NCBI GenBank assembly: GCA_019637645.1
Contig: JAHBVH010000103.1
Coordinates: forward strand, 1-23,624
Source: Caldilineaceae bacterium
GTDB taxonomy: Bacteria > Chloroflexota > Anaerolineae > Caldilineales > Caldilineaceae
Reading direction: 5' to 3'
Length of the DNA stretch: 23,624 nucleotides
How positions within the stretch are numbered: the first letter of the stretch is position 1; each line of letters begins with the position of its first letter. A program made the translations under genes and the position numbers. Positions 8,901 through 17,183 of the stretch are shown one piece after another. Below the pieces are notes generated by a model. The model had not been told where the DNA came from. It searched no databases and worked only from the letters and a program-made list of their open reading frames with translations.

Positions 8901-9720
8901 TCCCGATGGCCGATGGGTTGCCAGTGGTAGCGATGATCATACCGTGCGCATCTGGGCTCCACAGCAGGGGCTCTGTACCCAAGTGCTAACCGGTCATACC
9001 AATCGCGTCTGGTCGGTCGCCTTTCACCACACAAGCCAGACCTTGGCCAGCGCGAGCGAAGATCAAACAATCCGCTTGTGGGAGGTCGCTTCTGGGCGCA
9101 CCTTGCGCACTATTCGCCACCGGCTTGGCCGGATCTGGGCCATTGCCTTTCACCCGTGGAGTAATCTCCTCGCTGGTGGTACCGATGAAACGAACGTCTG
9201 CCTTTGGGATGCCGAGAGCGGCGAGCAGATTCAAAGTTGGTCGGGCCATCAAAGCCGGATCTGGCATGTCGCCTTTAGCCCAAATGGTCAATGGCTCGCT
9301 AGCGGCAGCGCGGATCGCACCGTGCGGCTCTGGGAGATTACCAGCGGAACCTGTCGCTATGTCCTAGAGGGCCACCAGGATGCTGTTTGGTCAGTCGCCT
9401 TTAGCCCAGACAGCCAGTGGTTGGCTAGCAGTGGCGACGATCAACGGATCTGTCTCTGGCATGTACCAACCGGTGCGCTCTGGCAGACGCTCCAAGGTCA
9501 CCAAGGGTGTGTCTGGACCGTAGCCTTTGCCGACAATAACCGGTTGGTCAGTGGCGGACAAGATGAAACCATTCGACTTTGGGATGCGACAACAGGAGAA
9601 TGGCAGCAAAACTTGCAAAGTGAACGGCCTTATGAACGGATGAATATCCGCGGCAGCCACGGCCTCAGCGAAGCCCAGAAATCAGCCTTGCGCACTTTAG
9701 GCGCGCAGGAAAACCCATAA
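5980..9720 (+). CDS. STAND-family NTPase with N-terminal HTH-like domain and 14 WD40 repeats
   Basis: A 1246-aa multidomain signalling protein. Residues 1-115 form an all-helical, HTH-like domain. An NB-ARC/NACHT-type NTPase core starts near 172 with P-loop GMSGIGKT (199-206), a Walker B-like CIFMIDNF (273-280), VILTSQEKP (316-324) and SGNPLAL (374-380). A winged-helix-type region follows. A short pentapeptide-like linker, DLSRRDFSHLHIRQAHL (585-601), precedes the WD40 array at about 628-1213, where I count 14 repeats, enough for two seven-bladed propellers. The tail RPYERMNIRGSHGLSEAQ followed by ALRTLGA closely resembles the conserved ending of cyanobacterial and Chloroflexi STAND-WD40 proteins. 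In STAND proteins the repeats sense a ligand and the NTPase oligomerises; no separate enzymatic effector domain is seen, so output may be DNA or protein binding through the N-terminus. psuG follows 39 bases downstream. Confidence 0.92.
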   Translation: MKPIHSDKEQIIRIINRLLARSGLNIDQVVARMQIDGCQITRSTFENRFTTRVHQKPNISAEWLLALVAAFTQGLANNERCRAAEAIELAQLTRAPLELLSEINHFFPASEFSAAIEQYVSPLSGWIEQHPNLPALSPAQSLPKRAANHPGVQAQPPPTSSEDWGEAPDTTYFSGRVTELALLQQWIGAAHCRAIGIFGMSGIGKTLLATRVAESLRHEFTAICWRSLQNAPPLFDLLGDSLVALTSLARPELPATLAERQSLLFQSLRTRRCIFMIDNFQTIMEEESSSGRYRLGYENYGPFLRRLAEIPHRSCVILTSQEKPVELALMEGDGLPVRSLTLGGMSPDEAQQILQGKMLQGDAAAWARLCAHYSGNPLALKLAADTIRDLFAGQIETFLATDATLLQNISELLDQQFSRLALLERELLYWLAIERERVTIETLHDHLLSKVSPLTLVEALRSLQRRSLLDPHPAGFRLSHVVLAYMTKRLVNLVVDELSAEMPILLASFALLPTQSKEYLRDTQVRLLIKPILAQLQSGLSTEEAFEQVVEKIERILYQHQQSQPPPEDYCAGNLLNLLIYLPADLSRRDFSHLHIRQAHLHRALLQDVNFSHATFRDTAFLETFGSISTVGFSPHGDYLATGMTSGEIQLWPTEGQRPVRKLQGHTDMIWAVAFHPDGSRLASGSEDQSVRIWDVASGECLFQTHAHNGWVKSVCFSHNGTQLASGGHDALVRIWDVETGACRMSWTAHDGWVWAVAYSPDDRLLATAGEDQQIRLWDAATGHCLQVLTGHQAPVRALAFAPHQPYLASGSFDHTIKLWDLTTGHCIRTLAGHTNLIWSVAFSPDGRLVASSADDQSICLWEIATGQLYRRLQGHHNRVWSVAFHPNGELLVGGGDDQTLRFWDVASGHLVRKVAGYTNQVWSLAVAPPSSTNSWRLVSGSDDGIVRLWQWRNGHSNKLLQGHTERVRAVCVSPDGRWVASGSDDHTVRIWAPQQGLCTQVLTGHTNRVWSVAFHHTSQTLASASEDQTIRLWEVASGRTLRTIRHRLGRIWAIAFHPWSNLLAGGTDETNVCLWDAESGEQIQSWSGHQSRIWHVAFSPNGQWLASGSADRTVRLWEITSGTCRYVLEGHQDAVWSVAFSPDSQWLASSGDDQRICLWHVPTGALWQTLQGHQGCVWTVAFADNNRLVSGGQDETIRLWDATTGEWQQNLQSERPYERMNIRGSHGLSEAQKSALRTLGAQENP

Positions 9721-9759
9721 ACCATCATCCCGTAATTACCCATGATCAGAGAGAGTACC

Positions 9760-10617
9760 ATGAGCAAAAATGCAGCAGTTGCCCTAGAATCCACTGTGAT
9801 TACCCACGGCCTGCCCTATCCACAGAATTTGGCCTTGGCCCAACGTATGGAAGAGATTGTCCGCAGCCACGGTGCAGCAGCGCGCACCGTGGGCATTATC
9901 GGCGGGGAACTGATCGCTGGCCTGACCTTGGCCCAGATGACCCACCTGGCCCAAAGCAAGCACGTCCGCAAAGTCAGCCGCCGCGATCTGCCGATCGTCA
10001 CGGCACGCCAGGAAGATGGCTCGACGACAGTGGCGACCACCATGTGGATTGCACACCGAGCAGGCATAGAAGTCTTCGCCACCGGTGGCATTGGCGGGGT
10101 ACACCGTGGCAATGGCTTTGACATTAGCGCCGATCTCCAAGAGCTGGCCCAGACCCCGGTGATTGTCGTTTGTGCTGGGGCCAAGGCCATTCTTGATCTA
10201 CCGGCCACCCTCGAATATTTGGAGACCGTCGGTGTTACGATTGTCGGCTGGCAAAGTGCTGAATTCCCCGCCTTCTACAGCCGCAGCAGCGGTCTACCCG
10301 TGGATGTGCGTTGTGATAGCGCGGCCGAAGTCGTTGCCCTTTGGCGTGCAAAACGGGACTTACAGCTGCCAGGCGGCCTGTTGGTCACCGTCCCCGTGCC
10401 AGCCGAGCAGGAGATTCCCGCGGCTGAAATCGAGCCACTGATTGAACGAGCTGTCGCCGATGCCGCCCAACAGGGGCTCCGCTCGGCGCAAGTAACCCCC
10501 TATTTGCTCTCGCGGCTGGTCGAATTGAGTGGCGAACGGAGTCTGCATACGAACTTGGCCTTGCTGCAACAGAATGCCCAAGTGGCTGCCCAGATTGCCG
10601 TGGCACTAGCAGCCTGA
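9760..10617 (+). CDS. psuG: Pseudouridine-5'-phosphate glycosidase
   Basis: A 285-aa protein of the PsuG/IndA family, which cleaves the C-C glycosidic bond of pseudouridine 5'-phosphate to give uracil and ribose 5-phosphate in pseudouridine breakdown. The signature ALESTVITHGLPYPQN opens the protein (catalytic Glu in LEST). It is followed by KVSRRDLPIV (Lys), VATTMWIAHRAGIEVFATGGIGGVH, FDISADLQEL (metal-binding Asp) and VVCAGAKAILDLP (Schiff-base Lys). All key residues of the family are therefore present. The ATG at 9760 was chosen because the conserved N-terminus begins right after it; GAGAG upstream is a modest ribosome binding site, and the in-frame ATG at 9742 lacks one. The partner kinase gene psuK is not adjacent in this window. 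It may be co-transcribed with the STAND gene. Confidence 0.93.
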   Translation: MSKNAAVALESTVITHGLPYPQNLALAQRMEEIVRSHGAAARTVGIIGGELIAGLTLAQMTHLAQSKHVRKVSRRDLPIVTARQEDGSTTVATTMWIAHRAGIEVFATGGIGGVHRGNGFDISADLQELAQTPVIVVCAGAKAILDLPATLEYLETVGVTIVGWQSAEFPAFYSRSSGLPVDVRCDSAAEVVALWRAKRDLQLPGGLLVTVPVPAEQEIPAAEIEPLIERAVADAAQQGLRSAQVTPYLLSRLVELSGERSLHTNLALLQQNAQVAAQIAVALAA

Positions 10618-10635
10618 TTCGCTATCGCAAAATAA

Positions 10636-10670
10636 AAAGAGTCGTCTAGTGAATCACTAGACGACTCTTT
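10636..10670. terminator. Bidirectional intrinsic terminator between psuG and ftsH
   Basis: A perfect 15-bp stem (arms 10636-10650 and 10656-10670) around a 5-base loop sits 18 bases after the psuG stop and 54 bases after the FtsH homologue stop. Read on the minus strand the stem is followed by TTTTTATTTT, a strong U-tract for the FtsH transcript. On the plus strand only a short T-run (CTCTTTGC) follows. Confidence 0.88.
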
Positions 10671-10724
10671 GCACTTGTTCACGCCCCGTTGGCAATGAAT
10701 AAGCATTTTGTGGTAAGCCACACC

Positions 10725-12629
10725 TTACGCGCTGGCGGGTGCGGGGCTCTCCAAGATTTTGAGGAACTCTTGGCGATCCAGCACTTCTTTCTCCAGTAGC
10801 GTCTCGGCAACGTAAGTCAACTTGTCTTTTTTCTCGATCAAGATGGCGCGTGCCCGGTCATAGGCCGAGTTGACAATGCGCCGCACTTCTTGATCGATCT
10901 TACGCGCCACATCTTCGCTATAGGAGCGTTGCTCGCCGATCTCCATACCCATAAAGGGGTTGCTGTCGCCTTGTTGCAATTGCAAAGGGCCGATGAGTTC
11001 GCTCATGCCAAAGCGAGTGACCATGGCTTTCGCCAATTTGCTGACCCGTTCGAGATCTTCCGACGGCTTGGTAGTTGGCTCCGCAAAGATGATCTCTTCG
11101 GCCGCTCGGCCGCCTAATAAAGCAGCAATAGCATCCTCATATTCAGCGCGACTGCGCAGCCGTTTCTCTTCTTCCGGCAGCGACATGACATAGCCAAGGG
11201 ACTGACCACGGCTAACAATCGTCAGCTTTGCCACGCGGTCGGTATGTTTGAGCGCCTCGATGACCAATGCACGGCCTGCTTCGTTGTAGGCCACCACCCG
11301 GCGATCCTGAGCATCGAGCACGCGGCTACGTCGCGCGGGTCCGGCCATCACCCGCTCGATCGATTCCACCAACTCGTCCATGCTGATCGAACGCTTGTTA
11401 CGGCGTGCCGCGAGAATGGCAGCTTCGTTGATCAGATTTTCCAGATCAGCGCCAACCATTCCCGGCGTTTGTGCAGCAATGATCTCCAAGTCCACATCCG
11501 GCGCAATCGGTTTGCCGCGGGCATGAACCTTGAGAATCTCTTCCCGGCCCCGGCGATCGGGCCGGTCGACAATCACCTTGCGATCAAAGCGCCCGGGGCG
11601 GAGCAGGGCCGGATCTAAAATGTCGGGCCGGTTGGTGGCAGCGATGATGACAATGTTGGTATCTGTATCAAAGCCATCCATCTCGACCAAAATTTGGTTG
11701 AGCGTCTGTTCGCGCTCATCGTTCCCACCGCCCATACCAGCCCCACGGTGACGACCGACCGCGTCGATCTCATCCACGAAGATGATACAGGGCGAATTTT
11801 TCTTGGCCTGCTCAAAGAGATCGCGCACACGGCTGGCACCAACACCGACAAACATTTCGACAAACTCGGAGCCGGAACTGCTGAAGAAAGGGACACCCGC
11901 CTCCCCTGCAACCGCCTTAGCCAGGAGGGTCTTGCCTGTGCCCGGCGAGCCGACCATGAGCACCCCTTTGGGAATGCGTGCGCCGAGCGCCGCGAACTTC
12001 TGGGGTTCCTTCAAGAACTCGACGACTTCTTCCAACTCTTGTTTGGCTTCGTCCGAACCAGCAACGTCTTCAAAGGTAACGGTGGGGCGATCCGCATTAT
12101 CGAGCTTGCGAGCACGGCTACGGCCAAATTGCATGGCCCGATTTTGGCCGCCACCCCCGGCTTGCCGCATGATAAAGATGAAAAAGCCAAAGATCAAAAT
12201 CATGGGCAGCATCATGATCAACCAGTTGAGAATGACGGCCGTATTGGGGGCGCTTTCAATCTCAATGGGTAGCGCTTCTAGTTTACTATTGTTGACGCCA
12301 AGGGCACGCAGGGTAACCAGCAGGCTTTCACTGCCTTCTTTGCGGGTGCGTAAGGGCTTATCATCGCCCTTCATTGTCAGCGTGACAGACTCACCTTGGA
12401 CGGTGATGCTCTGAACCCGATCTTCGTTAATCAGTTGGGCGACTTCATTGAGGCCGATCATATCGCCCACTTCTGCGGAGGTGCTAAAGAGAAAGCGCGA
12501 GGCAAAGAGGGCCAGGATCACCAAAACGATCCAAAACCAGCCACGGTTAAAGAAATTGCCATTTTGCCCTTTATTATCAGGATCAGCGCTCGGTTTACGC
12601 TGTGGTTTAGGATTTTTATCAGATGCCAT
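10725..12629 (-). CDS. ftsH: FtsH homologue with inactivated zinc-protease motif (FtsHi-like)
   Basis: A 634-aa FtsH-family protein with the full family layout: a short cytoplasmic lead, TM1 at about 30-49, an extracytoplasmic domain, TM2 at about 131-156, an AAA+ ATPase and an M41 peptidase region. The ATPase looks active: Walker A GSPGTGKT (227-234), the pore motif FVGVG (260-264), Walker B IIFVDEID (282-289) and the second region of homology [21 protein letters not shown]. The protease active site is broken. The usual HEAGH zinc motif reads N449-E-A-G-R453 (AAC at 11285-11283, CGT at 11273-11271), so both zinc-binding His are lost, while the third-ligand Asp525 remains in SEDL. The frame is intact, so this is a selected form and not decay. 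By analogy with chloroplast FtsHi proteins it may act as an unfoldase or as a partner of active FtsH. The ATG at 12629 is preferred over the preceding TTG. It lies downstream of the HAD-like gene. Confidence 0.9.
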   Translation of the reverse strand: MASDKNPKPQRKPSADPDNKGQNGNFFNRGWFWIVLVILALFASRFLFSTSAEVGDMIGLNEVAQLINEDRVQSITVQGESVTLTMKGDDKPLRTRKEGSESLLVTLRALGVNNSKLEALPIEIESAPNTAVILNWLIMMLPMILIFGFFIFIMRQAGGGGQNRAMQFGRSRARKLDNADRPTVTFEDVAGSDEAKQELEEVVEFLKEPQKFAALGARIPKGVLMVGSPGTGKTLLAKAVAGEAGVPFFSSSGSEFVEMFVGVGASRVRDLFEQAKKNSPCIIFVDEIDAVGRHRGAGMGGGNDEREQTLNQILVEMDGFDTDTNIVIIAATNRPDILDPALLRPGRFDRKVIVDRPDRRGREEILKVHARGKPIAPDVDLEIIAAQTPGMVGADLENLINEAAILAARRNKRSISMDELVESIERVMAGPARRSRVLDAQDRRVVAYNEAGRALVIEALKHTDRVAKLTIVSRGQSLGYVMSLPEEEKRLRSRAEYEDAIAALLGGRAAEEIIFAEPTTKPSEDLERVSKLAKAMVTRFGMSELIGPLQLQQGDSNPFMGMEIGEQRSYSEDVARKIDQEVRRIVNSAYDRARAILIEKKDKLTYVAETLLEKEVLDRQEFLKILESPAPASA

Positions 12630-12721
12630 CAACTCATTCCATTCTGCTACATGCGATTCCGTCAGCGATCATACTCGGCAGACGCTCTTAGGATCCACAG
12701 CCGAATCCCTTGTCTAGTAGC

Positions 12722-13936
12722 CTAGCGTAACGTGCGCAATTTGTCTGCAATCGAAATGCCTATTCGGTGGGTTGTCATCCGATGAACCGGCAAAAAATTG
12801 GCGGCCAATTGGCGGGTCGGGCAGGAAGCTTCATAGGGTTTATCACTGAAGCAGAGCAGCAGACAGCCCCGCGCTTTCAGGGATTCGGCCAATTGACAAA
12901 TCTCCTCCGTCAGCGTGATCTCCTCGGCCAGGATCTGCTCGACCGATGCATCATCCGCCATATTGCCCATGTGCGAGACCGTGCTGACAAATTCTTCCCG
13001 ACGGAATTGCTTAAAGGGGGTTGGATCGCCAATCCGCTGGCTAGCGCGCACAGCTTCATGGACTTGGCGAAAAGCCTCGGTAATCCCGCCACGGCTCATC
13101 AAGCGCGAATCAACCCAGCGGATCAACTGCTCAAAATCTTTGAGACTATCATTCTCAATTTCACTCAATAGCTCTTCAAAGCGAATCAACCCCGTATTCA
13201 AAACCAAACAGATATAGGCCAGATAATCTTGATTATCAGCCGTCAAGGAATGGTAGCGCGAACGGTTTAGCGTAGAATATTGTTTCTCAAAGGCCGTTCG
13301 GTCGAAATCTTCGCCCAATACAGCATCCATCGTTTGATAGATCCCATCCAGACGGGCTTTATCGATCACGGCATCATTGCGACCTTTGGCACCCAGCAAG
13401 GTCTTGTCGATGTCAACGATAAAGACCGTTTGTTGGTCCAAGCGAAACCCTTGCTCGGCTAGGCTTTCGATCCAGTCGCCCAGGGCAAACCAGCGATTGG
13501 CATTATACAGTCGATCTTTTTCATCGATCTCGACCGATGGCTTTTGTTCCAACCGATCAGCCCCGATAAAGCACGCGCTTTGCCAACCACTCAACTTGAG
13601 CAAGTTACGATAGGCCTGGCCATCGTTCAGTAATGTATCACCGATAAACAGCATTTCACGCAACGGTACGGAGACACGGCGCAACCGTTGGGCCTCTTCG
13701 GCAAACCAGAGAGCTGCTTTAGCATAGCCGGGTTCAAACTTGCGCGGGATGGCGTCGTTGGTTAACCCCATGCGATATCCAGCCGATTTTAGTCCTGGCA
13801 ACTTTTTTTCGAGGGGCTCTAAATTGCGGTAAATGACCATGTCGCCAAAGAAATCAGCCAGCGTCGCGCGTCCAAAATTCTGCAATTTCGTCTGCGCTTC
13901 AACTTCTACGAGCGTGGCTGTCTTCGATAAACTCAT
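12722..13936 (-). CDS. HAD-superfamily-like protein with unusual motif order
   Basis: A 404-aa protein I recognise only by HAD phosphatase motifs. In the second half, VFIVDIDKTLLGAKGRND (about 167-184) looks like motif I (DxDxT), and LLLCFSDKP near the C-terminus looks like a motif II or substrate-loop segment. The first half has RMGLTND and MLFIGDTLLNDGQAYRN (about 94-110), the form of HAD motif IV, before motif I. So this is either two fused HAD units with the first missing its nucleophile, or a circular permutation. Catalytic activity is plausible but unproved, and the substrate is unknown. The start at 13936 is well supported by AAGGAG seven bases upstream. It precedes the FtsH homologue by 92 bases on the same strand, so the two are probably co-transcribed. 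Confidence 0.6.
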   Translation of the reverse strand: MSLSKTATLVEVEAQTKLQNFGRATLADFFGDMVIYRNLEPLEKKLPGLKSAGYRMGLTNDAIPRKFEPGYAKAALWFAEEAQRLRRVSVPLREMLFIGDTLLNDGQAYRNLLKLSGWQSACFIGADRLEQKPSVEIDEKDRLYNANRWFALGDWIESLAEQGFRLDQQTVFIVDIDKTLLGAKGRNDAVIDKARLDGIYQTMDAVLGEDFDRTAFEKQYSTLNRSRYHSLTADNQDYLAYICLVLNTGLIRFEELLSEIENDSLKDFEQLIRWVDSRLMSRGGITEAFRQVHEAVRASQRIGDPTPFKQFRREEFVSTVSHMGNMADDASVEQILAEEITLTEEICQLAESLKARGCLLLCFSDKPYEASCPTRQLAANFLPVHRMTTHRIGISIADKLRTLR

Positions 13937-14685
13937 CTGGTTTCTCCTTATGAACGTCGCATCATTCAGCTTGCCTAATTCAGCTTTCCTCAGTTGGTAA
14001 CCATCTTATCGAAGGATCTACTCTTCTGGCCGATTGTTTACCTACCAACTCTGACAGAATTTGAATCAATGCGCCTCATCCTATTCTCCTAGGAAGCACC
14101 TATGCGACGCTGCGATAACTGGACACGATACGCGTAGGGCCAGCTATCCATTGCGATGCACCATCGACTTCGGTAAATCCTCACCATTCTAAGAGACAAT
14201 TTACAAAAGGGGTAGGGCCAGTCCACACCTGACAAGCGGATAGGGACACCTTTGTAAACCGTTTCTAAGCAGATTCTACTGCGCCAAATGCCAATTTCGC
14301 TACCTTTGTTTTTAAGCTACCTTTACCAAACAGTAGCCTACCTAGCCCAGTAACGTTAGCGGTCGTACTGCGCTACCAATCAATCAACCCTAGTTAGGCA
14401 GTGATGTAGCTAGCAACAACAATCAATCATCAACAGCCAGTCATCGGCCCATCCACTGCTTTTTCATCAGTGTAACGTGTCACCGACAATTTAGCAACCT
14501 TGGTAGCAAGTTCATCAACAGCCGTTACCTTCCATGATATAGCCCAAGCCTAACCAACTATCTCTCCCCCGATAGCCAACACGACAGTTCATCTTCTACC
14601 GCGGGGTCTTCTACCGCGGGGTCTTCTACCGCGGAGATGAGTCGCGGCTTGGGTTATATAAGGACAGAACACTATGGCAGAATCG
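13937..14685. other. 749-base non-coding region upstream of the HAD-like gene
   Basis: No convincing reading frame, tRNA or known riboswitch was seen here on either strand. The plus strand is C-rich and G-poor compared with the coding regions. Short words recur (for example AAGGTAGC twice in 14290-14330 and GGCCCTAC twice in 14130-14220, both read on the minus strand). The last part holds a 15-bp tandem repeat. It is both the 3' flank of asd and the 5' flank of the HAD-like gene, so it must hold that gene's promoter; I could not pick one with confidence. Confidence 0.5.
14592..14635. repeat. 15-bp tandem repeat, about three copies
   Basis: The unit TCTTCTACCGCGGGG occurs at 14592-14606 and 14607-14621, and 14 bases of a third copy (diverging at its last base) at 14622-14635. 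Each unit holds the palindrome CCGCGG. It lies 50 bases beyond the asd stop codon. The 15-base period would keep a reading frame (SSTAG repeats on the plus strand), but no credible gene surrounds it. Confidence 0.85.
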
Positions 14686-15786
14686 CTAGGCTAACGCAAG
14701 ATCACGAGCAGCTGCCATCCGCTCACTGCCCAAATATCCTTGGGCGACCAGCAATTCGGCATTTAACAAACTCCCACCAGCCGCGCCGCGGATCGTGTTG
14801 TGGCCGAGCACCAGAAATTTATAGTCGAAAATCGGATCAGGACGCAAACGCCCGATCACGGTTGTCATGCCTGGCACATTGCCCACCAGTCGATCTAAAC
14901 GGGGCTGCGGGCGATCTTGCCGATCATCATAGAGCAGCGCCGGTTGCGGTGCACTGGGTAAACCCAACTGCTGGGGCAGCGGTGCATAGGCCTGCCATGC
15001 TTGTAGGATATCACCGGCAGTCGGTTTCTCGCCAAATTCAACGCTAACGGCTTCTAAATGACCATTGCGCACTGGCACACGGTTACAGTGCGCGCTGATC
15101 AGAATGTCTGCATATTGTACACCTTCTCCGGTAAAGACGCCAAGCAGCTTCTGGGGCTCTTTTTGCTCCATCTTCTCTTCTTCACCGCTAATATAAGGCA
15201 CAATATTGTCCAAAATATCCATGCTACTCACGCCGGGGTACCCCGCGCCACTAACCGCTTGCATGGTCACCACAAAGGCCCGCTTGATGCCAAAGGCAGT
15301 GTGGAGCGGGTGCAAGGCACTGACAAGATGGGTGGTGCTACAGTTGGGGTTGGTGATAATAAAGCCCGGCCAGCCGCGGCGCTGTTTTTGGAGTTCAATC
15401 AAACCCATATGCTCTGGGTTCACTTCGGGGATCAAGAGCGGTACATCGGCATCGTAGCGATGATTGCGCGAATTGCTACACACAATATAGCCAGCCGCAG
15501 CAAAAGCCTGCTCAATCGGGCCAGCGACTTCGGTAGGGAGCCCACCAAAAACGATTTCACAATCGACATCGGGGGTACAGGGCTGCAAGATCGTATCGCG
15601 CAAGTGCAACGGCATGTCCCCCCGCAAATTCCAACGACAAGCATCGGCATAGCGTTTGCCTTCATTGCGTTCCGAAGCACACAGCACCGTCAATTCAAAC
15701 CAGGGGTGGCCTTGTAACATCTGCACAAAGCGCTGTCCCACCGCACCAGTGGCACCCAACACCCCAACTTTAATTTTCTGCTCCAT
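14686..15786 (-). CDS. asd: Aspartate-semialdehyde dehydrogenase, archaeal/fungal type
   Basis: A 366-aa enzyme that reduces aspartyl phosphate to aspartate semialdehyde with NADPH, the second step of the aspartate family pathway. It has the Rossmann start VGVLGATGAVGQRFVQML (residues 7-24), the catalytic Cys149 in TNPNCSTTHL, MQAVSGAGYPGVSSMDILDN, and the active-site His region ISAHCNRVPVRNGH. The SGAGYPGVSSMDILDN and IVPYISGEEEKM segments point to the archaeal/fungal branch of Asd and not to the E. coli-like branch. The ATG at 15786 is preceded by GGGGAG; the longer reading to 15804 adds only six residues. It follows hom by 92 bases on the same strand and is the third gene of lysC-hom-asd, so all three enzymes from aspartate to homoserine are encoded together, though in a non-pathway order. 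Confidence 0.95.
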   Translation of the reverse strand: MEQKIKVGVLGATGAVGQRFVQMLQGHPWFELTVLCASERNEGKRYADACRWNLRGDMPLHLRDTILQPCTPDVDCEIVFGGLPTEVAGPIEQAFAAAGYIVCSNSRNHRYDADVPLLIPEVNPEHMGLIELQKQRRGWPGFIITNPNCSTTHLVSALHPLHTAFGIKRAFVVTMQAVSGAGYPGVSSMDILDNIVPYISGEEEKMEQKEPQKLLGVFTGEGVQYADILISAHCNRVPVRNGHLEAVSVEFGEKPTAGDILQAWQAYAPLPQQLGLPSAPQPALLYDDRQDRPQPRLDRLVGNVPGMTTVIGRLRPDPIFDYKFLVLGHNTIRGAAGGSLLNAELLVAQGYLGSERMAAARDLALA

Positions 15787-15878
15787 ATCCAACTCTCCCC
15801 TCATCAGTAAAATTAGAGATATTCAATAAGCGTTGAGAAGAACCAGTCTCTAGTCCCTAGCCGCCCATCCCTAATCAC

Positions 15879-16997
15879 TTAATTCGTATACGCCAATTCC
15901 ATCACATCACTTAACACACCAGCAGCAGTGGCATCAACACCAGCACCCCGCCCCTGCACCACTAACGGATTGGGGGAATACCACTGGGTATGAAATTCAA
16001 CTAAATTGTCGGTACCACTCAAGCGCCCCAAAGGACTATGGGCAGCGACGACCACCGGCCCAACCGTGCAGTGACCATCGGCAACGGTCGCGGCATAACG
16101 CAAGACCTTGCCAGCCGCTTTAGCTTCCTGCACCTGGCTACGGAATTGGCCATCCAGGACGGGCAGTGCGGCCATAAATTCGGCAACGGAGAGATTGCTC
16201 ATCTCTACGGGATAAAGACCAGTCACCTGGACATCGGTCATATCCAACCGCCAGCCGATACCGCGCGCCAAGATCAGCGCCTTGCGTGCCACATCGATGC
16301 CGCCCAAATCGTCGCGCGGATCGGGTTCGGTATAGCCCAATTTGTGGGCTTCGCGTACAATTTCGCTAAAAGGCCGCTCGGCTTGCAAACCAGTCATGAC
16401 ATAGCCCAAGGTGCCCGAAAAGGTACCGGCAATCCGGGCAACGGGATCACCACTAGCCAGCAAACGGTTTAAGGTGACAATCACAGGCAGCCCCGCGCCG
16501 ACCGTTGTCTCCCAACGGGCGCGCCCTAAGTGGCGAAGGGGTGCGGCCTCTTTCGTTGCGGTGTCGCCAGCGCTGGTCAGCCGGTCGTACACCGCCTGTT
16601 CGACAGTCAAGGGCTTCTTATTCGCCAAAACAATTCGATAGCCACGCGCTAACGCTAGGGTCAACGCTGGCACAGTCGCGGCACTCGCGGTGCAATCAAC
16701 GACAATGGCATCGGCGCGCCCGGCAATATCCACAATCGCAGCAGGGTTCGCTTGGGGGCCACCCAACGGGTGATGGGCAAATTTACCTCCCGTCTCTTTG
16801 AACGCCAGCAATTCGCGCAACTGTGGATCGCTCAGGCCATTGGGTTCTATAATAGCCCCATCGCTGTCACACAGGGCATAAATTTGCAGGTACAACCCAT
16901 AGGTCGTGGCATGGAATTGGCGTTGCTCGACGATTTGGCGCACAAAGGCACGCCCGACACCACCAACGCCAAAGAGAATAACCGGTATTGATCGCAT
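15879..16997 (-). CDS. hom: Homoserine dehydrogenase
   Basis: A 372-aa enzyme that reduces aspartate semialdehyde to homoserine, the branch leading to threonine and methionine. The N-terminus has the NAD(P)-binding motif VILFGVGGVGRAFVRQI (residues 6-22). The family signature follows in TVGAGLPVIVTLNRLLASGD, AGTFSGTLGYVM, and GYTEPDPRDDLGGIDVARKALILAR with its catalytic Lys and Asp. The length fits a form without a C-terminal ACT domain, so feedback by threonine at the protein level would have to come from elsewhere. The ATG at 16997 was chosen since the Rossmann strand starts at once; the frame extends upstream to a GTG at 17090 without family similarity. It lies 186 bases after lysC, with its own likely extended -10 promoter in the gap. 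AK and HDH here look like a split version of fused ThrA. Confidence 0.94.
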   Translation of the reverse strand: MRSIPVILFGVGGVGRAFVRQIVEQRQFHATTYGLYLQIYALCDSDGAIIEPNGLSDPQLRELLAFKETGGKFAHHPLGGPQANPAAIVDIAGRADAIVVDCTASAATVPALTLALARGYRIVLANKKPLTVEQAVYDRLTSAGDTATKEAAPLRHLGRARWETTVGAGLPVIVTLNRLLASGDPVARIAGTFSGTLGYVMTGLQAERPFSEIVREAHKLGYTEPDPRDDLGGIDVARKALILARGIGWRLDMTDVQVTGLYPVEMSNLSVAEFMAALPVLDGQFRSQVQEAKAAGKVLRYAATVADGHCTVGPVVVAAHSPLGRLSGTDNLVEFHTQWYSPNPLVVQGRGAGVDATAAGVLSDVMELAYTN

Positions 16998-17102
16998 TGT
17001 TTCTTCTCGATAAGTTACAAAGTCCTGCGGGATGAGTGCTACACGATAGGGTAAACTAGAATTCACTTGGCCTGTCCGCCGCAACGGCACAATTCGGCTC
17101 CG

Positions 17103-17111
17103 ATTATATCA
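17103..17111 (-). promoter_or_regulatory. Extended -10 promoter candidate upstream of hom
   Basis: On the minus strand the gap between lysC and hom holds TGATATAAT (17111-17103), a perfect TATAAT with the TGn extension, about 105 bases before the hom start. No good -35 box is seen, as is usual for extended -10 promoters. If used, it would let hom-asd be expressed apart from the regulated lysC leader. Confidence 0.45.
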
Positions 17112-17183
17112 CACGGCCAAGCGAAGCCATCATTCAGACCATTGCCCAACGCATCATTGTCGTTGGTTTCTAGACGTTGGCGA

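Noticed and set aside
7966..9660. Several minus-strand frames of about 80-100 codons opposite the WD40 array
   Set aside because: They repeat because the WD40 repeats repeat; they are antisense shadows.
10725..12629. FtsH homologue as a pseudogene
   Set aside because: The frame is full length and the ATPase motifs are intact; only the two zinc-binding His differ.
14592..14635. A CRISPR-like array
   Set aside because: The 15-bp units are directly abutting with no spacers, so it is a simple tandem repeat.
14637..15047. A plus-strand frame of 136 codons, preceded in frame by SSTAG repeats
   Set aside because: It is antisense to asd over most of its length and has no ribosome binding site or domain.
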